Below, in pieces: positions 8,245 to 15,030 of a stretch of DNA of 22,384 bases (position 1 is its first letter; each line of letters starts with the position of its first letter). A program made the position numbers and the translations under genes. The notes below the pieces were generated by a model. That model did no database searches. It worked only from the letters and a program-made list of their open reading frames with translations, and had not been told where the DNA came from. Source of the DNA: JBHGBM01 sp041946965 (GTDB lineage: Bacteria; Acidobacteriota; Terriglobia; Bryobacterales; Bryobacteraceae); NCBI GenBank assembly GCA_041946965.1, contig JBHGBM010000092.1, positions 1 through 22,384 of the forward strand, in the 5' to 3' direction.

Positions 8245-8676
8245 ATGCTCCAGGCAGGCGACCGGGCCCCGGATGTCGAGGTCCGGACGGACACCGGCGA
8301 ACCGTTCCGGCTATCCCAATTGCGCGGCCGCAAGGCCGTGCTCTACTTTTTTCCCAAGGCCAACACCCCCGGTTGAAACACCGAGGCGCGCGAGTTTCGC
8401 GACGCACACGGGGATTTTCAAAAGAAGGGCGTGACGGTGCTGGGCATCTCGCCCGACAAGCCCGCCACGCAGGCGAATTTCCGGAGCAAGGAGAAGCTGC
8501 CGTTCACGCTGCTGGCCGACCCTGAAAGGAAGGCGGTGGAAGCGTTCGGCGCCGTCAAGCCGGCCGGAGGAGTGCAGCGCAGCACGTTCGTCATCGGAGA
8601 AGACGGCGTGATCCGTGCGGTATTTGCCAACGTCAAGGCCGCCGGGCACGCGCGCGAGGTGCTCGACACCCTGTAG
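8245..8676 (+). CDS. Bcp-type peroxiredoxin with in-frame TGA at the peroxidatic Cys (probable selenoprotein)
   Basis: Thioredoxin-fold peroxidase expected to reduce H2O2 and organic hydroperoxides in the cytosol. The frame from ATG 8245 (GGAGG at 8234-8238, 6 nt spacing) reads through TGA 8374-8376 to TAG at 8674-8676. Counting the TGA as one residue gives 143 aa, slightly shorter than typical Bcp (about 150-156). Before the TGA: AGDRAPD, LSQLRG, LYFFPKANTPG (to residue 43). After it, in the same frame: NTEAREFRD, GVTVLGISPDK, FTLLADPE and GVQRSTFVIGEDG with the conserved Arg. The TGA is codon 44, exactly where the family has the peroxidatic Cys of TPGC. No Cys occurs anywhere else, so this would be a 1-Sec enzyme. 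A SECIS-like hairpin follows at 8386-8405. The alternative is a TGC/TGT-to-TGA nonsense mutation or sequencing error. Confidence 0.85.
8386..8405 (+). promoter_or_regulatory. Candidate bacterial SECIS hairpin
   Basis: The segment just downstream of the in-frame TGA folds as CGCGA (8389-8393) with TCGCG (8397-8401) around the triloop GTT (8394-8396). It is extended by GCG (8386-8388) with CGC (8403-8405) and one bulged A (8402), for 8 bp in total. The loop starts 17 nt after the TGA and its first base is G. This fits the published bacterial SECIS model of a 3-14 nt apical loop, about 16-37 nt from UGA, with G among the first two loop bases. It lies inside the coding sequence, as bacterial SECIS elements do. 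Confidence 0.6.
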
Positions 8677-8693
8677 TTTGCGGCTGGCCGTAG

Positions 8694-10133
8694 TCAACTC
8701 CCCAGTTCAACCCAACGCACGCCCGCTTTTCTGGCGGCGTAACCGGCCGCAGCAAGGTGGTCTCCGGCGGCCATCACCCAATGCGAATCGCGCGCTTCGG
8801 CCTTGAGCGCCTGCCAGTCGCCGTCGATTTCCACGTCCTGCTGGGAGCGGCAGATCTCGTAATGCGGGTTCTCCCGCACCACGCCGCGGAAGCCCAACCA
8901 CCGCAGGGTACTGTACTCGGGGTTGATAAACGTCACCCGCTGCCCGCGCGGCATATCCACTTTGGGGGCCGCGCCGTACTCCGATTCGTAATGCGTGAGA
9001 ATGCTCGCGGGATAGTACTCCCTGGCGTTCATGCGGCGCGGCGCAGTGCAGTGCGCGCAGGTCACCATGCGGTTGTGCGGGAACGTCGAGTTGTGCAGAA
9101 AAACCGGCAGCCCCGAGGCGTGCCGCAGCAAAATCGCCGCCGGGACAATTACGAAATCGGACTCGCAGAAGGCCATCAGCCCTTCGTCGTTCATCAGGCT
9201 GAGCGTGAGGCAAGCGGTGGTCTCCGCCATCGGGATGATGGTACTCATGCAACTGCGGATGGTAAATGCCGACGCCTGGTGCTCGGTCATAAGCTGCCTG
9301 AAAAGGTGGTGCAGCAGGAAGGCGTTGGTCACGAAGGCCGCTTGCGTCTTAAGCGAAGTCCCGGGAAGGGCGAGATAGCGGCGCGCGGACTCCTCGGCCC
9401 GGGCCGCGAGCTTCGCATCGGAGCGCGCCGCACGGAGGCGCGGCGCGAAAGCCTCGTAACCCGTCTCCAGAATCTCGATACCGAGCTTCTCGCGCGCCAC
9501 CACCGGAGCTTCGGCCGCGTATTTCCCTCCGGCGCCGCCCAGTGCCACGATGCGCGTCCCCGCCAGGTTGCGGGCCGCCGCCAGTCCGCGCAGTTTGAGC
9601 GCCAGTTCGGCGTAATCGTCCACGACAACGTCGTCGGGGTGCGGCTGGCCGGGACCGCCCAGGTACCGCGAGCTCAGGGCCTCATACCAATAATAGACCG
9701 GGCCGGAACGGTGGCGGACGAAAACCAGCGTGTCGCGGGGGGCGAAGCAGGCCGTCAGCAACGGCCCCGAACCCGTGCAGGCGTAAAGCAGCACGGCGTC
9801 ATGCCGGCCCTGGTGCACCCGCGCCGCCTGCTCCGGGGAACTCACGGGGAGCACCGGAAGGAAGGCGGCGGGAGCGGACAGGGAGGCCAGTTCGCGGCCG
9901 ATTCGCGCCATCTCCTCGCGGGCCGCCTCCTCGGTCTGGACTCCGCCCCAGGATTTCCAGGAGGTCTGCGGGCGGGGCTGCGGCAGCCGGTACATAAATA
10001 CCGGCTGGATCGTCATTTTTCGGGTTACGTCAACAAGCGGCCGGCCAGGGTCCCAGGCCACCACGGGCTGGCTTCGGAGCACTCCGGATGCAATGCCGCC
10101 GCATCCAACGCGCAGAAAGGCTCGGCGTTCCAT
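8694..10133 (-). CDS. Tat-exported protein related to L-fucose/L-arabinose isomerases
   Basis: The 479-aa product opens with a twin-arginine signal, MERRAFLRVGCGGIASG, so export of a folded, probably metal-containing protein is predicted. The C-terminal third carries the pattern of the FucI/AraI fold. Examples are CMSTIIPMAETTACLTLSL, NDEGLMAFCESDF with the acidic metal-ligand pair, a glycine-Pro segment SGLPVFLHN, and CAHCTAP with the ligand His. The N-terminal part (near VLLYACTGSG and RIVALGGAGGKY) resembles the Rossmann-like domains of these enzymes. The true substrate is not evident. Sugar isomerases are normally cytosolic, so an exported member may act on sugars in the periplasm or have changed role. 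No clear Shine-Dalgarno precedes the ATG. It converges with the peroxiredoxin gene, 17 nt apart. Confidence 0.72.
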   Translation of the reverse strand: MERRAFLRVGCGGIASGVLRSQPVVAWDPGRPLVDVTRKMTIQPVFMYRLPQPRPQTSWKSWGGVQTEEAAREEMARIGRELASLSAPAAFLPVLPVSSPEQAARVHQGRHDAVLLYACTGSGPLLTACFAPRDTLVFVRHRSGPVYYWYEALSSRYLGGPGQPHPDDVVVDDYAELALKLRGLAAARNLAGTRIVALGGAGGKYAAEAPVVAREKLGIEILETGYEAFAPRLRAARSDAKLAARAEESARRYLALPGTSLKTQAAFVTNAFLLHHLFRQLMTEHQASAFTIRSCMSTIIPMAETTACLTLSLMNDEGLMAFCESDFVIVPAAILLRHASGLPVFLHNSTFPHNRMVTCAHCTAPRRMNAREYYPASILTHYESEYGAAPKVDMPRGQRVTFINPEYSTLRWLGFRGVVRENPHYEICRSQQDVEIDGDWQALKAEARDSHWVMAAGDHLAAAGYAARKAGVRWVELGS

Positions 10134-10193
10134 TGTTGGACATATTACGCCAGACAGGGAGAAATTACCTACTGGAGAGTGGTTTCCAATGCG

Positions 10194-10213
10194 GGGCAGG
10201 CGGTTCCCTGCCC
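10194..10213 (-). terminator. GC-rich hairpin just after the zinc-ribbon gene
   Basis: GGGCAGG (10194-10200) pairs perfectly with CCTGCCC (10207-10213) around a 6-nt loop, with two further outer pairs after a mismatch. It begins 8 nt past the stop of the small minus-strand gene and precedes the Tat protein gene, a sensible place to end the upstream transcript. No U-run follows on the minus strand, so it is not a canonical intrinsic terminator. Confidence 0.4.
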
Positions 10214-10221
10214 GGCGCGTA

Positions 10222-10416
10222 TCAGGCGGCGACGGGCTGGGGCTCGGCGGCCGGGCGCGGTTCCTGCTTCTGGTTGGCCTTAGCGGCCTGCTTGCACACG
10301 GGGCAGCACTGCTCGCAGTACCAGCCGTGCATTTCCATGGGCATGTGCAGCCGGACGGGCACCTGTCCGCAGTTGTCGCATTCGCCGCGAACCCGAATGC
10401 TGATGTGGCAGTCCAT
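10222..10416 (-). CDS. Small zinc-ribbon-like protein, function unknown
   Basis: A 64-aa protein with three cysteine groups: CDNCG near residues 13-17, then CEQC and CPVC near residues 34-41. The first pair plus a later pair could form one zinc ribbon; DCH at the N-terminus adds further potential ligands. The C-terminus is a low-complexity tail rich in Ala, Pro, Gln and Glu. A strong purine-rich ribosome site (GGGAGAG, 3 nt before ATG) supports real translation. It lies 42 nt downstream of the SIMPL gene on the same strand and may share its transcript. The opposite strand is also open here but lacks comparable support. No family is recognised with certainty. Confidence 0.7.
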   Translation of the reverse strand: MDCHISIRVRGECDNCGQVPVRLHMPMEMHGWYCEQCCPVCKQAAKANQKQEPRPAAEPQPVAA

Positions 10417-10458
10417 AGGCTCTCCCTTCCGATCGTCGTTGCAATCGGAGTGCCGTAG

Positions 10459-11127
10459 CTACTGGAGAAGCTCCATCTCCACGGTGACGGTGGCCTGGAC
10501 GGTCACCAGGCCGGGCTCGATGGGCGTGGGTGTGGCTGCCCCGACACGGCTGTCCAGCGGGCTGGAACTGTAGACGACACCCTCCTGGGCGGCAAGCACC
10601 GCTCCCAGCCTCCCGCCCAGGCCGGCCGCGATGGCTTCCGCGTGCGCCCGCGCCTGTTTGGCGGCGGCGCCCAGCACGCGCCCGCGCACCGGTTCGGGCT
10701 CCCGGATGCCGAAACGCAGGGATTGCACGCTGTTGGCCCCGGCCTGGCTGGCGACATCTATGATCTTCCCGATGGTGGAAAGGTCGTACATGGTGACTTC
10801 CACCATATTGGTCGCCGTGTAGCCGATCAGTTCCGCCGGCTGGCCTTGAGTGTACTTGTAGTTCGGGCTGATGGAGTAGCTCACCGTCCGGGTCTCGCCG
10901 TTGGAACCGAGCGCTCCGCGCAATTGCGACAGCAGCGTCTCGACCAGGGTTGCATTGCGCGACGCGGCTTCCTGGGCGGTAGCCCCCTGGGTGATCACGC
11001 CGGTGTTGATCTTGGCCTGATCCGGCTGCACGGAGACGGACGCTTCCCCGTCGGCGCGCACGGTCCTGGGGACAGTCTGGGCCGGCACGGCAAGGGCAAA
11101 CGTGAGTAGAAGGAGAAGGAACTTCAT
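10459..11127 (-). CDS. SIMPL domain (DUF541) periplasmic protein
   Basis: The 222-aa product has a clear signal peptide (MKFLLLLLTFALAVPAQ), so a periplasmic or envelope location is expected. The mature part fits the SIMPL/DUF541 family: the opening VRADGEASVSVQPDQAKINTGVI, the middle RTVSYSISPNYKY followed by IGYTATNMVEVTM, and the C-terminal AAAKQARAHAEAIAAGLG, ending in a beta-strand pattern VTVQATVTVEMEL. Family members are linked to oxidative-stress tolerance and outer-membrane functions but have no defined reaction. AGAGG-type ribosome sequence lies about 7 nt upstream of the ATG. The gene is divergent from uvrB with a 65-nt shared upstream region. Confidence 0.9.
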   Translation of the reverse strand: MKFLLLLLTFALAVPAQTVPRTVRADGEASVSVQPDQAKINTGVITQGATAQEAASRNATLVETLLSQLRGALGSNGETRTVSYSISPNYKYTQGQPAELIGYTATNMVEVTMYDLSTIGKIIDVASQAGANSVQSLRFGIREPEPVRGRVLGAAAKQARAHAEAIAAGLGGRLGAVLAAQEGVVYSSSPLDSRVGAATPTPIEPGLVTVQATVTVEMELLQ

Positions 11128-11192
11128 GGCGATCCTCTTTCCTAATGAACCCGGCGCGGGGAAAGAAGTCGCCGGAACTGTAAACTGGGAGT

Positions 11193-13187
11193 ATGGGCTT
11201 TCGACTCGGGGTGAAATATCAGCCCCGCGGAGACCAGGAAAACGCCATCCGGGAATTGTGCCGCGGCATCACGGAAGGCGAGCGACATCAAGTACTTCTG
11301 GGCGTTACCGGCTCCGGCAAGACGTTTACCATGGCCAAAGTGATCGAGCGCATCGGCCGCCCGGCGCTGGTATTGGCCCACAATAAGACGCTGGCCGCGC
11401 AGCTTTACCACGAGTTCAGGACGTTCTTTCCGGAGAACGCCGTGGAATATTTTGTAAGCTACTACGATTATTACCAGCCCGAGGCCTACCTTCCCGCCAG
11501 CGACGTCTATATCGAGAAGGAGGCCACCATCAACGACGAGTTGGACAAGTTGCGCCTTTCCGCCACCAAGTCGCTGTTTGAGCGGCGCGACTGCGTGATC
11601 GTGGCCAGCGTCTCCTGCATCTACGGCCTGGGTTCGCCGGAAGCCTATTACGGGATGCTGTTGATGCTCGAGAAAGGGCAGAAGATCAGCCGCAACCAAA
11701 TCACCTCACGGCTGGTGGACATCCTTTACGAGCGCAGTGACACGGATTTTCGCCGCGGTACGTTTCGGGTGCGCGGTGACGTGATCGAGGTTTATCCCAC
11801 TTACGACGACTGGGCCTACCGCATCGAGCTGTGGGGCGACGAGATCGAAAGCCTGTCGCAAATCGATCCATTACTGGGACAGGTGCGACAAACTTACGTG
11901 CGGCTTCCGGTCTACCCCAAGACGCACTACGTAATGCCGGAGGAGACCAAGCTGAGCGCCATGGAGGGCATCCGCCAGGAACTCGAATGGTGGCGCGGCG
12001 AGCTGGAGAAGCAGGGCAAGATCATCGAGGCCCAAAGGTTGCACCAGCGCACCATGTTCGACCTGGAAATGATGCGCGAAATCGGTTACTGCCACGGCAT
12101 CGAAAACTACTCGCGGCACTTCTCCGGGCGTCTGCCGGGCGAAGCGCCCCCCACCCTCCTCGACTACCTGCCGCACGACTCGCTGCTGTTCATCGACGAA
12201 AGCCACCAGACCATCCCGCAGCTTCACGGCATGTATCACGGGGACCGCTCGCGGAAGGAAGTCCTGGTGGCGCACGGGTTCCGGTTGCCGAGTGCGCTGG
12301 ATAACCGGCCGCTCACTTTCGAGGAGTTCGAGCACCGCGTCAACCAGGTGGTGTACGTCTCGGCCACACCCGGCCCCTACGAACTGACCCGCTCGGCCGG
12401 TGTCGTGGTGGAGCAGATTATCCGGCCCACCGGGCTGCTGGACCCCGAGGTCGAGATACGGCCGGTGCGCGGGCAGGTGGACGACCTGCTGGGAGAGATC
12501 CGCAAGCGGAGCGCCAGGGACGAGCGCGTGCTGGTCACCACCCTCACCAAGCGCATGGCCGAGGACCTGGCCGAATACTACTCGGAGGTGGGAGTGCGGT
12601 GCCGGTACCTGCACTCGGAGGTCAGCACGCTCGACCGCGTCAAGATCCTGCGGGACCTGAGGCGCGGCGAGTTCGACGTGCTGATCGGCATCAACCTGTT
12701 ACGGGAGGGGCTCGACCTGCCGGAGGTTTCGCTGGTGGCCATTCTGGACGCGGATAAAGAGGGGTTCCTGCGCTCCAGCGGCTCGCTGATCCAGACCATG
12801 GGCCGCGCCGCCCGCAATCTGAACGGAATCGCCATTCTGTACGCCGACGTCATGACGGACAGCATGCGCCGCGCTCTTGATGAGACAAATCGGCGGCGGC
12901 GCGCACAAATGGAATATAACCAACGGAACGGGATTACTCCGCAATCGATCATCAAGCCAATCGATATGAGCCTGGTGGAAATTGCCGAGGCCGATTACGT
13001 GACCGTCCCGCTGGAAGCGGAAGACGAGGCCGACGAGATGACCCCCGAGCAACGCCAGCGCTACCTCGTGGAACTGGAGGAGCGCATGCGCGATGCCGCT
13101 CGCAAATTTGAGTTCGAAAAGGCAGCGCAGTTGCGCGACCGCTTGAAAGCCCTTAAGGTCCGCAGTGCTGCCGGCACAACCGTCTGA
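11193..13187 (+). CDS. uvrB: Excinuclease ABC subunit UvrB
   Basis: Damage-verifying ATPase of nucleotide excision repair, which receives DNA from UvrA and recruits UvrC. The 664-aa product is full length. Walker A is GVTGSGKT (37-44). The DNA-clamping beta-hairpin follows as YYDYYQPEAYLP, then the DEAD-like Walker B LLFIDESHQ, helicase motifs V and VI (GINLLREGLDLPEVSLVAILDAD and QTMGRAARN), and the C-terminal UvrC-binding coiled coil ELEERMRDAARKFEFEKAA. The ATG aligns with the family start. GGGAG sits only 1 nt upstream, closer than ideal. The next gene starts 1 nt after the stop. Confidence 0.98.
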   Translation: MGFRLGVKYQPRGDQENAIRELCRGITEGERHQVLLGVTGSGKTFTMAKVIERIGRPALVLAHNKTLAAQLYHEFRTFFPENAVEYFVSYYDYYQPEAYLPASDVYIEKEATINDELDKLRLSATKSLFERRDCVIVASVSCIYGLGSPEAYYGMLLMLEKGQKISRNQITSRLVDILYERSDTDFRRGTFRVRGDVIEVYPTYDDWAYRIELWGDEIESLSQIDPLLGQVRQTYVRLPVYPKTHYVMPEETKLSAMEGIRQELEWWRGELEKQGKIIEAQRLHQRTMFDLEMMREIGYCHGIENYSRHFSGRLPGEAPPTLLDYLPHDSLLFIDESHQTIPQLHGMYHGDRSRKEVLVAHGFRLPSALDNRPLTFEEFEHRVNQVVYVSATPGPYELTRSAGVVVEQIIRPTGLLDPEVEIRPVRGQVDDLLGEIRKRSARDERVLVTTLTKRMAEDLAEYYSEVGVRCRYLHSEVSTLDRVKILRDLRRGEFDVLIGINLLREGLDLPEVSLVAILDADKEGFLRSSGSLIQTMGRAARNLNGIAILYADVMTDSMRRALDETNRRRRAQMEYNQRNGITPQSIIKPIDMSLVEIAEADYVTVPLEAEDEADEMTPEQRQRYLVELEERMRDAARKFEFEKAAQLRDRLKALKVRSAAGTTV

Positions 13188-13188
13188 C

Positions 13189-13980
13189 ATGCAGTTCGGA
13201 CTTTTCGGCGGCGGTGCCATAGCGGCTTCGCCATTGGCGCGCTTGCCCCATCTTGCCGACCGGCTCGGGCCGGTGGCGGCGCTTACCTATCGTCTTGCCA
13301 GCCGCATCGTGAACAGCCTGCGGGCGGGGTACGCGGTAAAGGACGCGGCCAGCCTGGCGGAGTGCCGGCTGGTGGTGGTGCGGGTGCCGCACATGAGTCT
13401 GGCCCAGGCCGTGGACCGGCTCGCGTATGGGGATTGGACCGGCAAGACCGTGCTTCTGTGGGAATCCGGGGCGGACAGCGGCGCACTCGACCCGCTGCGC
13501 GTGCAGGGCGCTTCGGCGGGCTGCGTCAATCCCATCGAAGGCTGCGCCAACTGCTACGTGGTGGAGGGTGACCCCGCCGCGTTGCGCCAGGCCAAACTGC
13601 TGGTGCGGGCGCTCTCCGGCAAGGCTATCGAGCTGGACCGCCGCCACATGGTGCTGTACGAAACCGGGCTGACGCTGGCCTCCAGCCTGTTCACGCCCCT
13701 GATCGCCGCGGCGGTGGAATGCCTCGGCGCGGGAGCGCGCAAGCCCGCCTCGGCGGCGCGGGTGGCCACGACGCTGTTTCAGAAGTCGCTGCACGCCTGG
13801 GACCGGCAGGGGCGCCAGAGCTGGAACGGGCCGCTGGCCGCGGGCGACGAAGCCGTCATCCACCGGCAGCTTCGGGCGCTGGAGCGCGTGAACCCGCACC
13901 TGGCCCGCTACTACCGGAACGCCGCCAGGTTCGCGCTCGAGTACTTCGCCCGCCACCCGGAACTGAAGGACAGGCTCTAA
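13189..13980 (+). CDS. Degenerate Rossmann-like/DUF2520 protein, PanG-like paralogue
   Basis: A 263-aa protein with the same layout as the PanG-like protein at 5955-6767. It has a glycine-rich N-terminal strand-loop FGLFGGGAIA, ESGADSG (92-98, matching TSGARG), VNPIEG (113-118, in place of LHPMQT), LASSLFTPLIAAA (163-175, in place of MASNYMVAVIDAA) and NGPLAAGDEAVIHRQL (213-228, matching TGPLERGDAGTIRSHL). The His of the LHP motif and the Asn of the ASN motif are lost, and the glycine loop is atypical. It may therefore have lost the reductase reaction or gained another. It starts 1 nt after uvrB, implying coupling. A GTG at 13165 overlapping uvrB, with AAGG upstream, is an alternative start. 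Its stop overlaps the convergent gene by 4 nt. No function is assigned. Confidence 0.8.
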   Translation: MQFGLFGGGAIAASPLARLPHLADRLGPVAALTYRLASRIVNSLRAGYAVKDAASLAECRLVVVRVPHMSLAQAVDRLAYGDWTGKTVLLWESGADSGALDPLRVQGASAGCVNPIEGCANCYVVEGDPAALRQAKLLVRALSGKAIELDRRHMVLYETGLTLASSLFTPLIAAAVECLGAGARKPASAARVATTLFQKSLHAWDRQGRQSWNGPLAAGDEAVIHRQLRALERVNPHLARYYRNAARFALEYFARHPELKDRL

Positions 13981-14426
13981 TCGCGGGCGATGCGGATTTC
14001 CGTGACCCGCCGGTCGATTCTCTTCCCGATGAAATACCCGGCCACGGCCGATCCGGTGATGCCGCCGGCAACCGCCGCCGGGACGGCGATGATGGCCGGG
14101 CCTTCGTAGATGTCCGGGTACTTGGCCGCGGAGATGCCCGCGGTGGCGGCCACCGCGCCGAGCGTCGCCAGCAGCCTGCCGCGCTTTCCGTACTCGGTAA
14201 CGTGCAGCACGGTGATGGATTTACGCGGGATGAGGCGGTTGCCTTTGCTCATCCGCAGGCCCTCCGGCTCCACCCCGTGGACTTTGCCCTCTACGCGGGA
14301 GCCGTCCGGCAGAACCAGGGCGACCTTGCGATCGGTGACGCGCGGCCCGAGTTCGCTCCAGGGCACTTCGATCTGCCCGGCGGATAACAGGGCGGCGAAA
14401 AAGGCGGGCAGCAATACTGGCTTCAT
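13977..14426 (-). CDS. Small envelope protein with signal sequence and glycine-rich membrane segment
   Basis: A 149-aa protein starting at MKPVLLPAFFAALLSAGQ, a probable signal peptide. Residues about 35-75 (VALVLPDGSRVEGKVHGVEPEGLRM to IPRKSITVLHV) have the short beta-strand pattern of an Sm-like fold. After a basic stretch YGKRGR comes a hydrophobic, glycine-spaced region (AVPAAVAGGITGSAVAGYFIGKRIDRR) that resembles a glycine-zipper membrane helix. No catalytic motif is seen. The gene lies 46 nt after thiE on the same strand, so it could be the last gene of that transcript. A 6-bp hairpin (ATGCGG at 14437-14442 with CCGCAT at 14450-14455) lies in the gap. Function unknown. Confidence 0.72.
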   Translation of the reverse strand: MKPVLLPAFFAALLSAGQIEVPWSELGPRVTDRKVALVLPDGSRVEGKVHGVEPEGLRMSKGNRLIPRKSITVLHVTEYGKRGRLLATLGAVAATAGISAAKYPDIYEGPAIIAVPAAVAGGITGSAVAGYFIGKRIDRRVTEIRIARD

Positions 14427-14472
14427 GACCCGTATTATGCGGCCCGCCCCCGCATCGCGTGTCACGAAACTG

Positions 14473-15030
14473 TCAGGCCGATGTCTGAAACATGGAGATT
14501 CCCGCAAGGCCCGCGGCGCCGGCGGCCAGGCAGCCGGCGGCATTGCGCTCGTTCACCCCGCCCAGCGCCAGCACCGGGATGCGCACCGCCGCGGCGGCCT
14601 CGCGCAGTCTTTCCAGGCCGAGCGGCGGGCCATAGGGGGCTTTCGACGCGGTGTGGAAGACCGGGCCGAACACGGCGAAATCGGCGCCTTCGGATTCGGC
14701 GCGGCGCACCTCTTCCGCGGAATGGCAGGAGACCCCGATGAGCAGTCGGCCGAGGCTCCTCAACTCACTCGGCGCGATCGCATTCGACGGCAGGTGCACG
14801 CCGTGCGCGCCGCAGGCGAGCGCGATATCGGCCCGCTCGTTTACCAGGATGCGCGTGCCGTGCGGGTTCGGCAGCGCCAGCGCGGCGCGCACCAGGGCCG
14901 CCAGCTCGCGCGCGGCGAGGTCCTTTTCGCGGATCTGGATCAGCTCAATCCCCCGTTCCAGCGCCTCGCGGATGTGCTCCAGCACGGGACGCGGCGCGGC
15001 CTTGCGGTCCGTGATGTAGTAGCGCAGCAT
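14473..15030 (-). CDS. Thiamine phosphate synthase/TenI family protein
   Basis: A 185-aa TIM-barrel protein. The family sequence is clear: LRYYITDR, IQIREKDL, ILVNERADIALACGAHGVHL, LIGVSCHSAEEV, DFAVFGPVFHTASK and ALGGVNERN. ThiE couples HMP pyrophosphate with the thiazole phosphate; TenI relatives instead aid thiazole aromatisation or thiamine salvage. Two ThiE Mg-binding acids look changed: N-D becomes NE in VNERAD, and the GQED segment becomes PSNA. The protein is also shorter than usual ThiE (about 205-215 aa). ThiE or TenI therefore cannot be separated. The ATG overlaps the fmdE stop by 1 nt (TGATG), so the two are coupled. No other thi gene is nearby. Confidence 0.82.
   Translation of the reverse strand: MLRYYITDRKAAPRPVLEHIREALERGIELIQIREKDLAARELAALVRAALALPNPHGTRILVNERADIALACGAHGVHLPSNAIAPSELRSLGRLLIGVSCHSAEEVRRAESEGADFAVFGPVFHTASKAPYGPPLGLERLREAAAAVRIPVLALGGVNERNAAGCLAAGAAGLAGISMFQTSA

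Noticed and set aside
8374..8376. Reading the peroxiredoxin as a simple pseudogene broken by a nonsense codon
   Set aside because: The rest of the frame is undamaged, the TGA sits exactly on the catalytic Cys position and a SECIS-like hairpin follows, so recoding is more likely. Genome-wide evidence for Sec machinery is still needed.
8757..10283. A 508-codon plus-strand frame opposite the Tat protein gene
   Set aside because: The minus strand has a Tat signal and family motifs. The plus frame has no motif and a His/Arg/Gly-rich shadow composition.
10093..10458. A 121-codon plus-strand frame opposite the small zinc-ribbon gene
   Set aside because: The minus-strand gene has a strong ribosome site and patterned cysteines, whereas the plus frame has neither.
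14437..14455. ATGCGG/CCGCAT hairpin after thiE as an intrinsic terminator
   Set aside because: Six base pairs and no U-run on the minus strand. It is too weak to call, so it is only mentioned in the neighbouring gene entry.
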